Below are positions 1 to 9,606 of a stretch of DNA of 64,000 nt, one piece after another. Source of the stretch: Marinobacter mangrovi (GTDB taxonomy: Bacteria > Pseudomonadota > Gammaproteobacteria > Pseudomonadales > Oleiphilaceae); NCBI RefSeq assembly GCF_016798325.1, contig NZ_JAERVO010000004.1:1-64000 (forward strand), read 5' to 3'. The stretch's first letter is position 1. Each line of letters opens with the position of its first letter. The position numbers were made by a program, and so were the translations under genes. The notes under the pieces were generated by a model. It was not told the origin of the DNA. It made no database searches and saw only the letters and a program-made list of their open reading frames with translations.

Positions 1-114
1 GACGACTATAGCGGTTCGGAACCACCTGATCCCATCCCGAACTCAGCCGTGAAACGAACCAGCGCCGATGGTAGTGTGGCATCTGCCCATGCGAGAGTAG
101 GTCATCGTCAGGCT
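1..114 (+). rRNA. rrf: 5S ribosomal RNA (5' end cut by window edge)
   Basis: The sequence carries the conserved 5S core: CCACCTGATCCCATCCCGAA, then CCGAACTCAG, GCGCCGATGGTAGTGTGG and CCCATGCGAGAGTAGG. The 3' strand of helix I (TCAGGCT, ending near 114) needs a partner of about five bases that would lie just before base 1, so the gene is nearly but not fully contained. It is the last gene of an rRNA operon whose 23S gene lies upstream, and it is followed directly by a strong terminator. Confidence 0.96.
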
Positions 115-126
115 CCTAAATAAAAC

Positions 127-160
127 AGCCCCGACAGCGTAAGCTGCCGGGGCTTTTTTA
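127..160 (+). terminator. Rho-independent terminator after 5S rRNA
   Basis: GCCCCGACAGC and GCTGCCGGGGC form a stem around a GTAA loop, with one mismatch, followed by a run of T. It starts about 13 bases after the end of 5S rRNA and is the expected end of the rRNA operon. Confidence 0.92.
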
Positions 161-285
161 TTTTGGATACGTGGGTCTCTGTCACTACCACGGCCCCATG
201 CGACCAGCGAGCCGCAGGCGAGTGCAGGACGTCGGAGCTGAGCGACGACGGGCCCGAAGGGCCGAACGCCGTCAGGCGTGAGCAA

Positions 286-314
286 AGTAGGTCATCGTCA
301 GGCTCCTAAATCCG
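286..314 (+). pseudogene. duplicated 3' tail of 5S rRNA
   Basis: Bases 286-311 repeat bases 96-121 exactly (26 of 26), covering the last part of the 5S gene and its first downstream bases. The rest of a 5S gene is absent. Upstream there is only a short CCCCATGCGA match (196-205), then about 80 bases of GC-rich sequence with small hairpins such as GGGCCC-GAA-GGGCC and ACGCC-GTCA-GGCGT. I read it as the remnant of a second, tandem 5S copy interrupted or decayed internally; recombination between rRNA operons is an alternative. Confidence 0.75.
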
Positions 315-348
315 AAACCCCAGCACGGTAACGTGTTGGGGTTTTTTA
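315..348 (+). terminator. second Rho-independent terminator behind the 5S remnant
   Basis: AACCCCAGCACG and CGTGTTGGGGTT pair around GTAA and are followed by TTTTTT. Stem sequence differs from the first terminator, but the distance from the 5S tail is similar, so the whole tail-plus-terminator arrangement looks duplicated. It would stop transcription that reads through the first terminator before the next gene. Confidence 0.88.
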
Positions 349-433
349 TTGGCCATACAAAAGTGACCTGCGGCGCCGACCTGCGGGCGGCCACTCACGG
401 CCACCACAGGCCCGGTCCACTCAAACCCAACCA

Positions 434-462
434 TCAACACATCGCCCCGAATCACGTATACT
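434..462 (+). promoter_or_regulatory. candidate sigma70 promoter for the holD-like-rimI group
   Basis: TCAACA (434-439) and TATACT (457-462) are separated by exactly 17 bases. The -10 box is good and the -35 box matches four of six consensus positions. It lies about 60 bases before the first gene after the rRNA operon. The stretch 349-433 shows nothing else I can name. Confidence 0.42.
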
Positions 463-524
463 CTCCAGATCCAGCACACACCCGTGCCTCTGAAATCTGC
501 AGCCGGAAAACGCCGTAACGCCCC

Positions 525-1358
525 ATGACCACCACTGAAGCCGAGCGCCAGTACTACCTCTCCCGCATGGGCGTTCAGCTCTGGTATGCGCGTGTCCCGT
601 TGCCAGGAGCCGCACCCAGTCCGGACTTCGACTTTACCGAACCGGAAACGGCGGAGGGCAAGAGTGCTTCCGACGCTCAGGGCGGTCTTTCCGTCCCCAC
701 TCGTGATCACCCAAAGGACGCGCCGCTTCCACCTGGTAAAAGCGTCAAGGAGCTGCTTCAGAGCATCGACGGGGGGGCAAAAAGCGGTGATTCGGCGACC
801 CCGCCAGCGAAGCCCGCAACCGACGAGGCAACGAGCAAGGCAGGGCCCGAGCCGGACGCATCCACCCATGAATCTGTCGCCGAGAATAGCCTGGCGTCTG
901 AGCTCGAGGTGGATGAGGCCTCACGGACCCTCGCGGGTGTCAGTGTGGATATGGGGATCTGGTGGGGCGATCAGTTTGCTCTCGTCAGCCCCGTGTCGGC
1001 AGACGTCAGCGAAGAGCTCCAGGCCAAACTGGCGGCCAATATCCTGCGTGCGATCGGTGATACCCAGATACAGCAAAAGCGACTGGTTTGGCCTGTCTTC
1101 AACAACCCGCGCGTTTTGAAGAGCGCCGACCGGGATCTGCGAATGATCCTGCACTCCCTGGCAGAGCAGGTCGGGCAGCGGAAAGTCGTTTGTTTGGGCT
1201 CGCTGAGCGGGCAGCCAGAGCAGCACCAGGCTCTTATGGCGGCCTTGTCTGAAGCCGTAGTGGAGGCGCCCGATACGCTTGCGGCATTGGCTGGAGACCA
1301 CGAGAAGAAGCGTAGCCTATGGCATCGGCTGCAGGACCGTGTGATTGGGGCGCGCTAA
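525..1358 (+). CDS. HolD-like protein (candidate extended DNA polymerase III psi subunit)
   Basis: The 277-residue protein has three parts. Residues 8-27 (ERQYYLSRMGVQLWYARVPL) resemble the N-terminal peptide of E. coli HolD, the segment by which psi contacts the clamp loader. Residues about 30-137 are a low-complexity linker rich in Ala, Pro, Ser, Glu and Asp. Residues about 138-277 look globular and end with a KKRSLWHRLQ stretch that recalls the LWQQI helix of psi. E. coli HolD is only about 137 residues and sits directly before rimI, as here. The stop codon overlaps the rimI start (TAATG). The psi assignment is inference from the N-terminal motif and synteny; a plain hypothetical protein is the fallback. 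No strong ribosome binding site is visible. Confidence 0.55.
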   Translation: MTTTEAERQYYLSRMGVQLWYARVPLPGAAPSPDFDFTEPETAEGKSASDAQGGLSVPTRDHPKDAPLPPGKSVKELLQSIDGGAKSGDSATPPAKPATDEATSKAGPEPDASTHESVAENSLASELEVDEASRTLAGVSVDMGIWWGDQFALVSPVSADVSEELQAKLAANILRAIGDTQIQQKRLVWPVFNNPRVLKSADRDLRMILHSLAEQVGQRKVVCLGSLSGQPEQHQALMAALSEAVVEAPDTLAALAGDHEKKRSLWHRLQDRVIGAR

Positions 1359-1849
1359 TGGGGCCGCGGCAATCCTATCAGGATGTGGCTTCCGCCACTC
1401 GCCGGGTCAGGCCGCTCGATCCCGCAGACATTCCCGATATCCTTTCGATCGAGTTGACCGGCTACTCCCATCCCTGGAGTGAGGCGCTCTTTCGCGATTG
1501 TTTCCGGCCGGACTATCGGCTTTGGGGTTTGGCCGATGAGGACACCCTGCAGGGCTATGCTGTTGTTGCCTATCTCTTTGACGAAGCCCATCTCCTCAAC
1601 CTGTGTGTCGGCTCTCAGTGGCGGGGCTCAGGAGCCGGACGCCTGTTACTTCGACACCTGATTGGCGAGTCCTTTCGAGAGAAAATGTGCCGGGTGTTGC
1701 TGGAAGTCCGGCGTTCCAATGACGTTGCTATTGGCCTCTACAAAACGGAGGGATTCGTCCAGATTGGTGAGCGGCCGGGGTACTATCCGGCATCGCCTGC
1801 CCGGGAAGATGCCCTGGTTCTCGCTCTGGAAGGGCCGGGAGCCGGCTGA
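1358..1849 (+). CDS. rimI: ribosomal-protein-alanine N-acetyltransferase RimI
   Basis: A 163-residue GNAT acetyltransferase that in E. coli acetylates the N-terminal alanine of ribosomal protein S18 using acetyl-CoA. The acetyl-CoA loop appears as QWRGSGAGRLLL, followed by LLEVRRSNDVAIGLYKTEGF and the family motif RPGYYP near the C-terminus, aligning through the length of E. coli RimI. I chose the ATG that overlaps the previous stop (TAATG) because an upstream ATG at 1319 would add 13 residues not found in the family. It sits between the HolD-like gene and a membrane protein gene whose start directly follows its stop (TGAATG), suggesting one transcript. Confidence 0.93.
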   Translation: MGPRQSYQDVASATRRVRPLDPADIPDILSIELTGYSHPWSEALFRDCFRPDYRLWGLADEDTLQGYAVVAYLFDEAHLLNLCVGSQWRGSGAGRLLLRHLIGESFREKMCRVLLEVRRSNDVAIGLYKTEGFVQIGERPGYYPASPAREDALVLALEGPGAG

Positions 1850-2509
1850 ATGGGGCTGACGCCGGAACTGCTTGGCGCAGGTTGGCTATGGCTGATGGAT
1901 GGGATCCTGCTGGGCGTGGTGGTGTTTGCGCTCTGGTCAGCCGATTGGGCGCAGCTGGCCGTCGAGCGACTCTATCAGCATACCGTCTTCGCGAGCGTGA
2001 TCCTGCTGGTTCTGCTTTGGTGCGTGCGAGCGGGATTGTCGCCGGGTCTGAGCATTCATGTACTGGGGCTCACGGCGGTGACACTGGCCGTGGGATGGGC
2101 TTTTGCGATGCTGGGTGGCGTTGTCGCGTTGCTTATCATGGCTTTGATCGGTCGCGAACCCTGGTCCGCGATTGGGCTTGATGGTGTGGTCACCGTCATC
2201 CTCCCGGTTGTCGTGACCTACGGCATCGTGCTCTGGGAGCGGCGATGCGGTTTTCGTCTGTTTTTTGCCTACCTGTTTTTCTGTGGTTACTTCGGAGCGG
2301 CGATCGCCGCTGCGGTCTCCGGTACGGTCATGGTGGCCATTCTTGGTCTCGCCGGAGTCTACGACTGGCATACCCTCTACACCGAGTACCTGCGCTACAT
2401 GCCGCTGTTTGTGATTCCGGAAGCCTTCGTTAACGGTGTGGTGGTGGCGAGCCTGATGGTGTTCCATCCCCAGCGCCTGGTCACGCTCGAAGAGAGTCGC
2501 TATCTGTAA
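1850..2509 (+). CDS. CbiM-like energy-coupling factor permease family membrane protein
   Basis: A 219-residue integral membrane protein with about six hydrophobic segments. The segment SIHVLGLTAVTLAVGW resembles the conserved histidine-containing helix of CbiM/NikM-type substrate-binding proteins of energy-coupling factor transporters. The end (FVIPEAFVNGVVVASLMVFH) matches orphan family members that follow rimI in pseudomonads. No ATPase or T-component gene is nearby, so the substrate and even transport activity are uncertain. It starts directly after the rimI stop and is probably the last gene of that group. Confidence 0.7.
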   Translation: MGLTPELLGAGWLWLMDGILLGVVVFALWSADWAQLAVERLYQHTVFASVILLVLLWCVRAGLSPGLSIHVLGLTAVTLAVGWAFAMLGGVVALLIMALIGREPWSAIGLDGVVTVILPVVVTYGIVLWERRCGFRLFFAYLFFCGYFGAAIAAAVSGTVMVAILGLAGVYDWHTLYTEYLRYMPLFVIPEAFVNGVVVASLMVFHPQRLVTLEESRYL

Positions 2510-2597
2510 GGAGTAGTCCGGGTTCGCGTCCGGGCTGTTCAGAATTTATAATGTCGGGCTTTCCAGTCCATTTGCGTCAATTCAGGCTATTTACACT

Positions 2598-4178
<1,581 letters not shown>

Positions 4179-4199
4179 CGCCCGCAGAAGGAACGCCTC

Positions 4200-4970
4200 A
4201 TGCTGGTGGATGCCCATTGCCACTTTGACTTTCCCTGTTTCGACGGGGAGCGAGAGCAGATCCTGCAGGATTTTCACGCCCAGCAGGGCGGCGGGCTGGT
4301 GATCCCCGGCGTGGAGGCGGCGACCTGGTCACGGGTCCAGGCGGTGGCCGCCGGCGATGCGTCCACGCGCTACTGCCTGGGTATTCATCCCTGGTTCGTA
4401 GACGGGCACACCGACGCCGATCTGGAACGGTTGAAATCGATCCTCTCCAGCCGGCCGGCCGATTGTGTGGCGCTGGGAGAGTGCGGGCTGGACCGGCTGC
4501 ATGGGGATCTGGCGACGCAAAGGCCCTGGTTTGAGGCGCAGGTCGATCTGGCTGTTGAGTTGGCGCTGCCGCTGGTGATTCACTCGGTGCGCACTCACGA
4601 TGAGGTGGCGGCCGTCCTGCGGCGCCGCCGTTTGGTGGCCCCGGTCCTGGTGCATGGCTTTTCCGGCAGTCCGGAGCAGGCCCGGGCGCTCACGGATATG
4701 GGCTGTTACCTGGGGGTTGGCGGGGTAATTACTTACTCGCGGGCGCGTAAAACCCGGCGGGCGGTGGCCGAAGTGCCGCTGGAGCGGCTGGTGCTGGAGA
4801 CCGACGCGCCGGATATGCCCCCCGATGGCGTGCGCAAGGGCGACAATCGGCCAACGTACCTGCCTTTTGTATTCAAGGCATTATGTGAGTTGAGGTCGGA
4901 GCCGGAAGCGCAGATACGTGAGCAGCTACTGGCGAACGTGGAAACGCTTTACGCCACGGCCTGGTCGTGA
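4200..4970 (+). CDS. TatD family metal-dependent hydrolase
   Basis: The 256-residue protein is a TatD-type TIM-barrel hydrolase; characterised members are metal-dependent DNases acting on 3' ends. Visible metal-binding motifs are DAHCHFD at the N-terminus, GECGLD, IHSVR, the HGFSG loop and ETDAPDMPP near the C-terminus. It is the shorter, YjjV-like form rather than a surely assigned TatD. It follows prfC by 21 bases and precedes the rplM promoter. Function beyond the family level cannot be set from sequence alone. Confidence 0.88.
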   Translation: MLVDAHCHFDFPCFDGEREQILQDFHAQQGGGLVIPGVEAATWSRVQAVAAGDASTRYCLGIHPWFVDGHTDADLERLKSILSSRPADCVALGECGLDRLHGDLATQRPWFEAQVDLAVELALPLVIHSVRTHDEVAAVLRRRRLVAPVLVHGFSGSPEQARALTDMGCYLGVGGVITYSRARKTRRAVAEVPLERLVLETDAPDMPPDGVRKGDNRPTYLPFVFKALCELRSEPEAQIREQLLANVETLYATAWS

Positions 4971-4989
4971 GCAAAAAAGCCACAAGGGC

Positions 4990-5018
4990 TTGGCACGGGA
5001 GGTCGATTTCTATATACT
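4990..5018 (+). promoter_or_regulatory. strong sigma70 promoter for rplM-rpsI
   Basis: TTGGCA (4990-4995) and TATACT (5013-5018) are spaced by exactly 17 bases, five of six matches to each consensus. Transcription should begin near 5025, giving a leader of about 150 bases before rplM. Such leaders carry L13 autoregulation in E. coli, but I could not identify the regulatory fold here. Confidence 0.8.
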
Positions 5019-5172
5019 GCGCGCCCTGGCTTTTCAAGGCGATGTATTCATCTCAGCCCCGAATGATGCAACGCCGGCAATATTATTAGGTCGAAGGTCT
5101 CCGTTGAGCGTGATGTGCGCTGGTTAGCGGTGGCCTTTAACGTTCGTTATACGCGTTACAAAGGCGGAATCA

Positions 5173-5601
5173 ATGAAGACTCTGAGTGCGAAACCAGAAA
5201 GCGTTAAGCGTGACTGGTACGTTGTAGACGCAGCCGGCAAGACGCTGGGTCGTCTGTCAACCGAAATCGCCCTTCGTCTGCGGGGCAAGCATAAGCCGGA
5301 ATACACGCCCCACGTCGACACGGGTGACTACATTGTTGTGATCAACGCAGAGCAGGTGCGTGTCACAGGCAAGAAGGCCGGTGCAAAAATGTATTATCAT
5401 CACACGGGATTCCCGGGTGGTATTCGTGAGATCAACTTCGAGAAGCTGATCGACAAAGCGCCTGAACAGGTGATTGCGCATTCCGTCAAGGGCATGCTGC
5501 CGAAGGGCCCGCTGGGTCGCGCCATGTTCAAGAAGCTGAAAATCTATGCCGGCGCTGAGCATCCGCACGCAGCCCAGCAGCCCAAAGAACTCGACATCTA
5601 A
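5173..5601 (+). CDS. rplM: 50S ribosomal protein L13
   Basis: The 142-residue protein matches bacterial L13 in full length: [16 protein letters not shown] near the start, [18 protein letters not shown] in the middle and [19 protein letters not shown] towards the end. L13 is an early assembly protein of the large subunit. It is the first gene of the classic rplM-rpsI pair, 12 bases before rpsI. In E. coli L13 represses its own mRNA through the leader; the long leader here would allow the same. Confidence 0.99.
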   Translation: MKTLSAKPESVKRDWYVVDAAGKTLGRLSTEIALRLRGKHKPEYTPHVDTGDYIVVINAEQVRVTGKKAGAKMYYHHTGFPGGIREINFEKLIDKAPEQVIAHSVKGMLPKGPLGRAMFKKLKIYAGAEHPHAAQQPKELDI

Positions 5602-5613
5602 CGGAAGGCGAAT

Positions 5614-6006
5614 ATGTCTGTAGCACAAAATTACGGTACTGGTCGCCGCAAAACTTCTACGGCGCGCGTATTTATCAAGCCGGGTAGCGGTAACATCACC
5701 ATCAACAATCGCACCATCGAGCAGTTCTTCGGTCGTAAGACCCTGCAGATGATCGTGCGTCAGCCGCTGGCCCTGACCGAATCTCTGGAGCGTTTTGACA
5801 TCAAGATCACCGTCGAAGGCGGTGGCACCAGTGGACAGGCCGGCGCGATCCGTCACGGTCTGACCCGTGCACTGATGGACTATGACGAAACGCTGCGTCC
5901 GACTCTGCGTCAGGCGGGTTACGTGACTCGTGATGCCCGTAGCGTCGAGCGTAAAAAAGTGGGTCTGCGGAAAGCGCGTAAGCGTCCTCAGTACTCCAAG
6001 CGTTAA
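5614..6006 (+). CDS. rpsI: 30S ribosomal protein S9
   Basis: The 130-residue protein begins [18 protein letters not shown] and ends with RKRPQYSKR, the S9 tail that reaches the P-site t[22 protein letters not shown] is the conserved core. It is the second gene of the rplM operon and is followed by a clear terminator about 25 bases downstream. Confidence 0.99.
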   Translation: MSVAQNYGTGRRKTSTARVFIKPGSGNITINNRTIEQFFGRKTLQMIVRQPLALTESLERFDIKITVEGGGTSGQAGAIRHGLTRALMDYDETLRPTLRQAGYVTRDARSVERKKVGLRKARKRPQYSKR

Positions 6007-6029
6007 TTGGCACTCTGGTGTCAAAGAGA

Positions 6030-6055
6030 AGCCCGGCGTTGCCGGGCTTTTTTTT
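6030..6055 (+). terminator. Rho-independent terminator of rplM-rpsI
   Basis: AGCCCGGC and GCCGGGCT form a stem closed by a short loop and are followed by an uninterrupted run of eight or more T. It ends the ribosomal protein operon. The 180 bases from here to petA hold only a weak promoter candidate, TTGCCA (6114-6119) 17 bases before TATTTA (6137-6142). Confidence 0.92.
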
Positions 6056-6237
6056 GTCTGGAATTCAGGGGGCCGTTAGCGTCGAGGCGCCTGATGTCGC
6101 CGTGCGACACGGATTGCCAACTTGTAAGGGTCAGGGTATTTAACTACTATTTTCAACAACTAAATTTCGGGTTGTGAAGTCTTACGATGTGCGGCCTGTA
6201 GGGACAGCTTCGCATCGCCTGGTGGGAGATAACCATA

Positions 6238-6834
6238 ATGAATAATGGCGACGTGAGCCGAAGCCGGCGCCGCTTCCTGATTGGTGCTACGTCTGTCGTT
6301 GGGGGTGTGGGTGTCGTTGGGGCGGCTGTGCCGTTCGTGGCGTCCTGGAATCCCAGCGCCAAAGCCGAGGCGGCAGGAGCCCCGGTCTCTGTCAGTATCG
6401 ACAAGATCGAGCCGGGACAGCAGGTGACTGTTGAGTGGCGCGGCAAGCCGGTCTGGATAGTGCGACGGACCGACGAAATGCTGGACAACATCAAGAAGCT
6501 CAACGACACGGTCAAAGACCCGCAGTCCAAAGAGGCCTCCCAGCAACCTGAATACATCGAGGGCATCTACCGTTCTTTGAAGCCGGACATCGCCGTGCTT
6601 GTCGGTATTTGTACCCATCTGGGATGCGTGCCCACCTATCGGCCGGAAGTCGCGCCTCCTGATCTGGGGCCGGACTGGCTGGGCGGCTTTTTCTGTCCGT
6701 GTCACGGCTCGCACTACGACCTCGCCGGCCGCGTCTATCAGAGTCAGCCCGCGCCACTGAATCTCGAAGTTCCGCCTTACCGTTATGACTCGGAGACCAC
6801 CCTGACCATTGGTCTTGATCCGGAGGCTGCGTGA
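6238..6834 (+). CDS. petA: ubiquinol-cytochrome c reductase Rieske iron-sulfur subunit
   Basis: A 198-residue Rieske protein of the cytochrome bc1 complex, which passes electrons from ubiquinol to cytochrome c1. The N-terminus has a twin-arginine type signal anchor (SRSRRRFLIG, then a hydrophobic stretch to about residue 36). The 2Fe-2S ligands are in CTHLGC (Cys125, His127) and CPCHGS (Cys153, His156), with the disulfide cysteines 130 and 155. The stop overlaps the petB start (TGATG). First gene of the petABC operon. Confidence 0.98.
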   Translation: MNNGDVSRSRRRFLIGATSVVGGVGVVGAAVPFVASWNPSAKAEAAGAPVSVSIDKIEPGQQVTVEWRGKPVWIVRRTDEMLDNIKKLNDTVKDPQSKEASQQPEYIEGIYRSLKPDIAVLVGICTHLGCVPTYRPEVAPPDLGPDWLGGFFCPCHGSHYDLAGRVYQSQPAPLNLEVPPYRYDSETTLTIGLDPEAA

Positions 6835-8066
6835 TGCAAAAACTCATTCAATGGATTGATGCCCGGCTTCCCATTGTCGACGCATACAACAAGCACCTGG
6901 CCCAGTATTACGCGCCCAAGAACTTCAACATCTGGTACTTCTTCGGCTCGCTGGCGATGTTGGTACTGGTGAACCAGTTGGTGACCGGCATCTGGCTGAC
7001 CATGAGCTACAACCCGACCGCAGAAGGGGCGTTCGCCTCGGTCGAGTACATCATGCGGGACGTGAAGTGGGGCTGGTTGTTGCGCTACATGCACTCCACG
7101 GGGGCCTCTGCCTTCTTCATTGTGGTGTACCTGCACATGTTCCGTGGCCTCATGTACGGCTCCTACCAAAAGCCGCGAGAGCTGATCTGGATCTTCGGTA
7201 TGCTGATCTACCTGGTGCTGATGGCCGAAGCTTTCATGGGCTACCTGCTGCCATGGGGGCAGATGTCTTACTGGGGCGCACAGGTGATCGTCAACCTGTT
7301 TGGCGCCATTCCCGGCATCGGCGACGACCTCTCGCTGTGGATTCGCGGTGATTACCTCATCTCCGGCATCACGCTCAATCGCTTCTTTGCACTGCATGTG
7401 ATCGCGCTGCCCATCGTACTGTTGGGTCTGGTGGTTTTGCATATCCTGGCGCTTCACGAAGTGGGGTCGAACAATCCGGACGGCATCGAAATCAAGAAGA
7501 ACAAGGATGAGAACGGCATCCCCAAAGACGGTATCCCTTTCCATCCCTATTACACCGTTCACGATATAGTCGGTGTGGCGGTCTTCCTGTTCATCTTCTG
7601 CGTCGTTGTGTTCTTTTTCCCGGAAATGGGCGGTCTGTTCCTGGAGAAGCCGAACTTCGAGCCCGCCAACCAGCTGAAAACCCCTGCGCACATTGCGCCG
7701 GTGTGGTACTTCACGCCGTTCTACGCCATGTTGCGCTCGGTGACGGTGGACCTGTTCGGCCTGCCGGCCAAGTTCTGGGGTGTGGTGGTCATGGGCGCCG
7801 CGATTGCCATTCTTTTCGTGCTGCCCTGGCTGGATCGCAGCCCGGTGCGCTCGATGCGCTACAAGGGCTGGATGAGCAAGGTTGCCCTGGCCATCTTTGC
7901 CATTAGCTTCATCGTGCTGGGCTACCTGGGCATCAAGCCGCCGAGCGCCCTGCGCACCGGTCTGGCGCAGGTGCTGACGACGCTGTATTTCCTCTACTTT
8001 ATCCTCATGCCGTTCTATACAAGGATGGAAAAAACGAAACCGGTTCCGGAGAGGGTGACAGGGTGA
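6834..8066 (+). CDS. petB: ubiquinol-cytochrome c reductase cytochrome b
   Basis: The 410-residue membrane subunit holds both b hemes and both quinone sites. Heme ligands are His87/His101 and His188/His203; the second pair is 15 residues apart. The quinol-oxidation motif reads PVWY rather than PEWY. To my knowledge both traits occur in beta- and gammaproteobacterial enzymes. Eight transmembrane helices are expected. I chose the ATG at 6834, overlapping the petA stop, over the GTG one codon earlier. It ends overlapping the cytochrome c1 start (TGATG). Confidence 0.97.
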   Translation: MQKLIQWIDARLPIVDAYNKHLAQYYAPKNFNIWYFFGSLAMLVLVNQLVTGIWLTMSYNPTAEGAFASVEYIMRDVKWGWLLRYMHSTGASAFFIVVYLHMFRGLMYGSYQKPRELIWIFGMLIYLVLMAEAFMGYLLPWGQMSYWGAQVIVNLFGAIPGIGDDLSLWIRGDYLISGITLNRFFALHVIALPIVLLGLVVLHILALHEVGSNNPDGIEIKKNKDENGIPKDGIPFHPYYTVHDIVGVAVFLFIFCVVVFFFPEMGGLFLEKPNFEPANQLKTPAHIAPVWYFTPFYAMLRSVTVDLFGLPAKFWGVVVMGAAIAILFVLPWLDRSPVRSMRYKGWMSKVALAIFAISFIVLGYLGIKPPSALRTGLAQVLTTLYFLYFILMPFYTRMEKTKPVPERVTG

Positions 8067-8824
8067 TGAGAAACATAATTGCGGGTCTCTTCCTGATCTG
8101 TTTGCCGGTCCTGGGTATGGCGGCCGGTGAAGGCAGCATGCCCCTCGATCACATGGAGCCGGATCTCTCCAACAAAGCCTCGTTGCAGCGGGGGGCGGCC
8201 TTGTTCACGAATTACTGCATGGGATGCCATTCCATGCAGTACGCCCGTTACAAGCGGGTGGCGAATGACACGGGGATCCCGGAGGAGCTCTACGAGGACA
8301 ACCTGATCTTTACCGATGCCAAGATCGGTGAGTTGATGAAGAACAGTATGGACAAGGACCAGGCCGAAGCCTGGTTCGGCAACCCGCCGCCGGATCTGAC
8401 ACTCGAGGCCCGCCTGCGTGGGACGGACTGGATCTACTCCTATCTGCGCGGTTTCTACAAGGACGATTCCCGCCCCATGGGCGTCAACAATGTGGTTTTC
8501 GAAAACGTGGGCATGCCCCATGTTCTGGTGAATATGCAGGGGCTGTGCGCCGTGAAGCCGGAAATCGGCCACCAGTCGCGCATCGATCCGCTCAGCGGCA
8601 ATGAGGTGAACGATACCGCCTGCCCGGAGTGGGCGATCGAGGGAACCATGGATCCCGGCGACTTCGACGCCGCCATGTACGATCTGACCAACTTCCTGGC
8701 CTACATGGCTGATCCGGTCAAGCTCCAGCGTGAGCGGCTGGGGATGTTTGTCCTGATCTTTATTGCCATCTTCTTCGTGTTTGCTTTCCTGCTCAATCGG
8801 GAGTACTGGAAAGACGTACACTAA
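8066..8824 (+). CDS. petC: cytochrome c1
   Basis: This 252-residue subunit of the bc1 complex carries one c-type heme at CMGCH. It has an N-terminal signal peptide ending near MAAGEG and a C-terminal membrane anchor (GMFVLIFIAIFFVFAFLL) followed by a short cytoplasmic tail. Its mature domain faces the periplasm and reduces a soluble c-type cytochrome. The start ATG overlaps the petB stop; a GTG one codon upstream is also possible. It ends 113 bases before sspA. Confidence 0.97.
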   Translation: MRNIIAGLFLICLPVLGMAAGEGSMPLDHMEPDLSNKASLQRGAALFTNYCMGCHSMQYARYKRVANDTGIPEELYEDNLIFTDAKIGELMKNSMDKDQAEAWFGNPPPDLTLEARLRGTDWIYSYLRGFYKDDSRPMGVNNVVFENVGMPHVLVNMQGLCAVKPEIGHQSRIDPLSGNEVNDTACPEWAIEGTMDPGDFDAAMYDLTNFLAYMADPVKLQRERLGMFVLIFIAIFFVFAFLLNREYWKDVH

Positions 8825-8847
8825 AGAATCAGGTATAATCCCGCTTT

Positions 8848-8891
8848 GCAAGAATTCCAGTAGGGCGCAAGTCAGCCCGCTGGAATTTTGC
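8848..8891 (+). promoter_or_regulatory. inverted repeat in the sspA leader, with an upstream -10-like box
   Basis: GCAA-G-AATTCCAG (8848-8860) pairs with CTGGAATT-TTGC (8880-8891), giving a 12-bp stem with one bulged G around a 19-base loop. TATAAT (8834-8839) lies just upstream and could be the sspA -10 box, though I see no good -35. The hairpin would then form in the sspA leader or act as a DNA operator. It lacks a run of T directly after the stem, so it is not a canonical terminator of petABC. Confidence 0.5.
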
Positions 8892-8937
8892 GTTTAGCCA
8901 TTTCATCTCTGTGTATCTGCAATCGTGGAGTAGTTCT

Positions 8938-9567
8938 ATGGGCGTTGTGACCAAGCGGTCATCAATGACGTTTTTTTCCGATCCGGCGAGCCATTACAGC
9001 CACCGGGTGCGTATCGTACTTGCTGAAAAGGGCGTCACGGTGGACGTTGTCGACGTGGATCCCGATAACCCGCCGGAGGAACTCTCCGACCTGAATCCTT
9101 ACAACGCGCTGCCCACGCTGGTTGATCGTGATCTGGTGCTCTACGAGCCCAATATCATGATGGAATACCTGGATGAGCGTTTTCCACATCCGCCGCTGTT
9201 GCCGGTCTACCCGGTTGCCCGTGCCAACAGCCGTCTGATGATTCATCGCATCCAGAAAGACTGGTGTGGCCTGGTCGACCAGATCCTGGCGCAGCCAAAT
9301 GCCAAGGCCTCCGATGCCGCCCGCAAGGAGTTGCGCGAAAGCCTGCTCGCCACGGCACCACTGTTTGGCGAGATGCCGTACTTCCTGTCTGAGGAATTTA
9401 CCATCGTTGACTGCTGTATCGGTCCGATCCTGTGGCGCCTGCCGGCCCTGGGAATCGAGCTTTCCGAGAAGCAGGCCAAGCCCCTGATCAAGTACATGGA
9501 GCGTTTGTTCCAGCGTGAGGGGTTCAAGGCGAGCCTGTCTGATCTCGAAGAAGACATTCGCAGCTAA
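8938..9567 (+). CDS. sspA: stringent starvation protein A
   Basis: A 209-residue protein with a glutathione S-transferase fold that in E. coli binds RNA polymerase and affects stress and acid-tolerance genes. [20 protein letters not shown], the [10 protein letters not shown] strand, [14 protein letters not shown] and [20 protein letters not shown] align closely with E. coli SspA. The ATG at 8938 has GTGGAG seven bases upstream and matches the E. coli N-terminus; an earlier in-frame GTG at 8911 is less likely. sspB follows, and the bc1-sspAB order is common in gammaproteobacteria. Confidence 0.96.
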   Translation: MGVVTKRSSMTFFSDPASHYSHRVRIVLAEKGVTVDVVDVDPDNPPEELSDLNPYNALPTLVDRDLVLYEPNIMMEYLDERFPHPPLLPVYPVARANSRLMIHRIQKDWCGLVDQILAQPNAKASDAARKELRESLLATAPLFGEMPYFLSEEFTIVDCCIGPILWRLPALGIELSEKQAKPLIKYMERLFQREGFKASLSDLEEDIRS

Positions 9568-9606
9568 GCCGAACCCATGTATTTTCGAGCCTGAGCGGGA
9601 GGCGTT

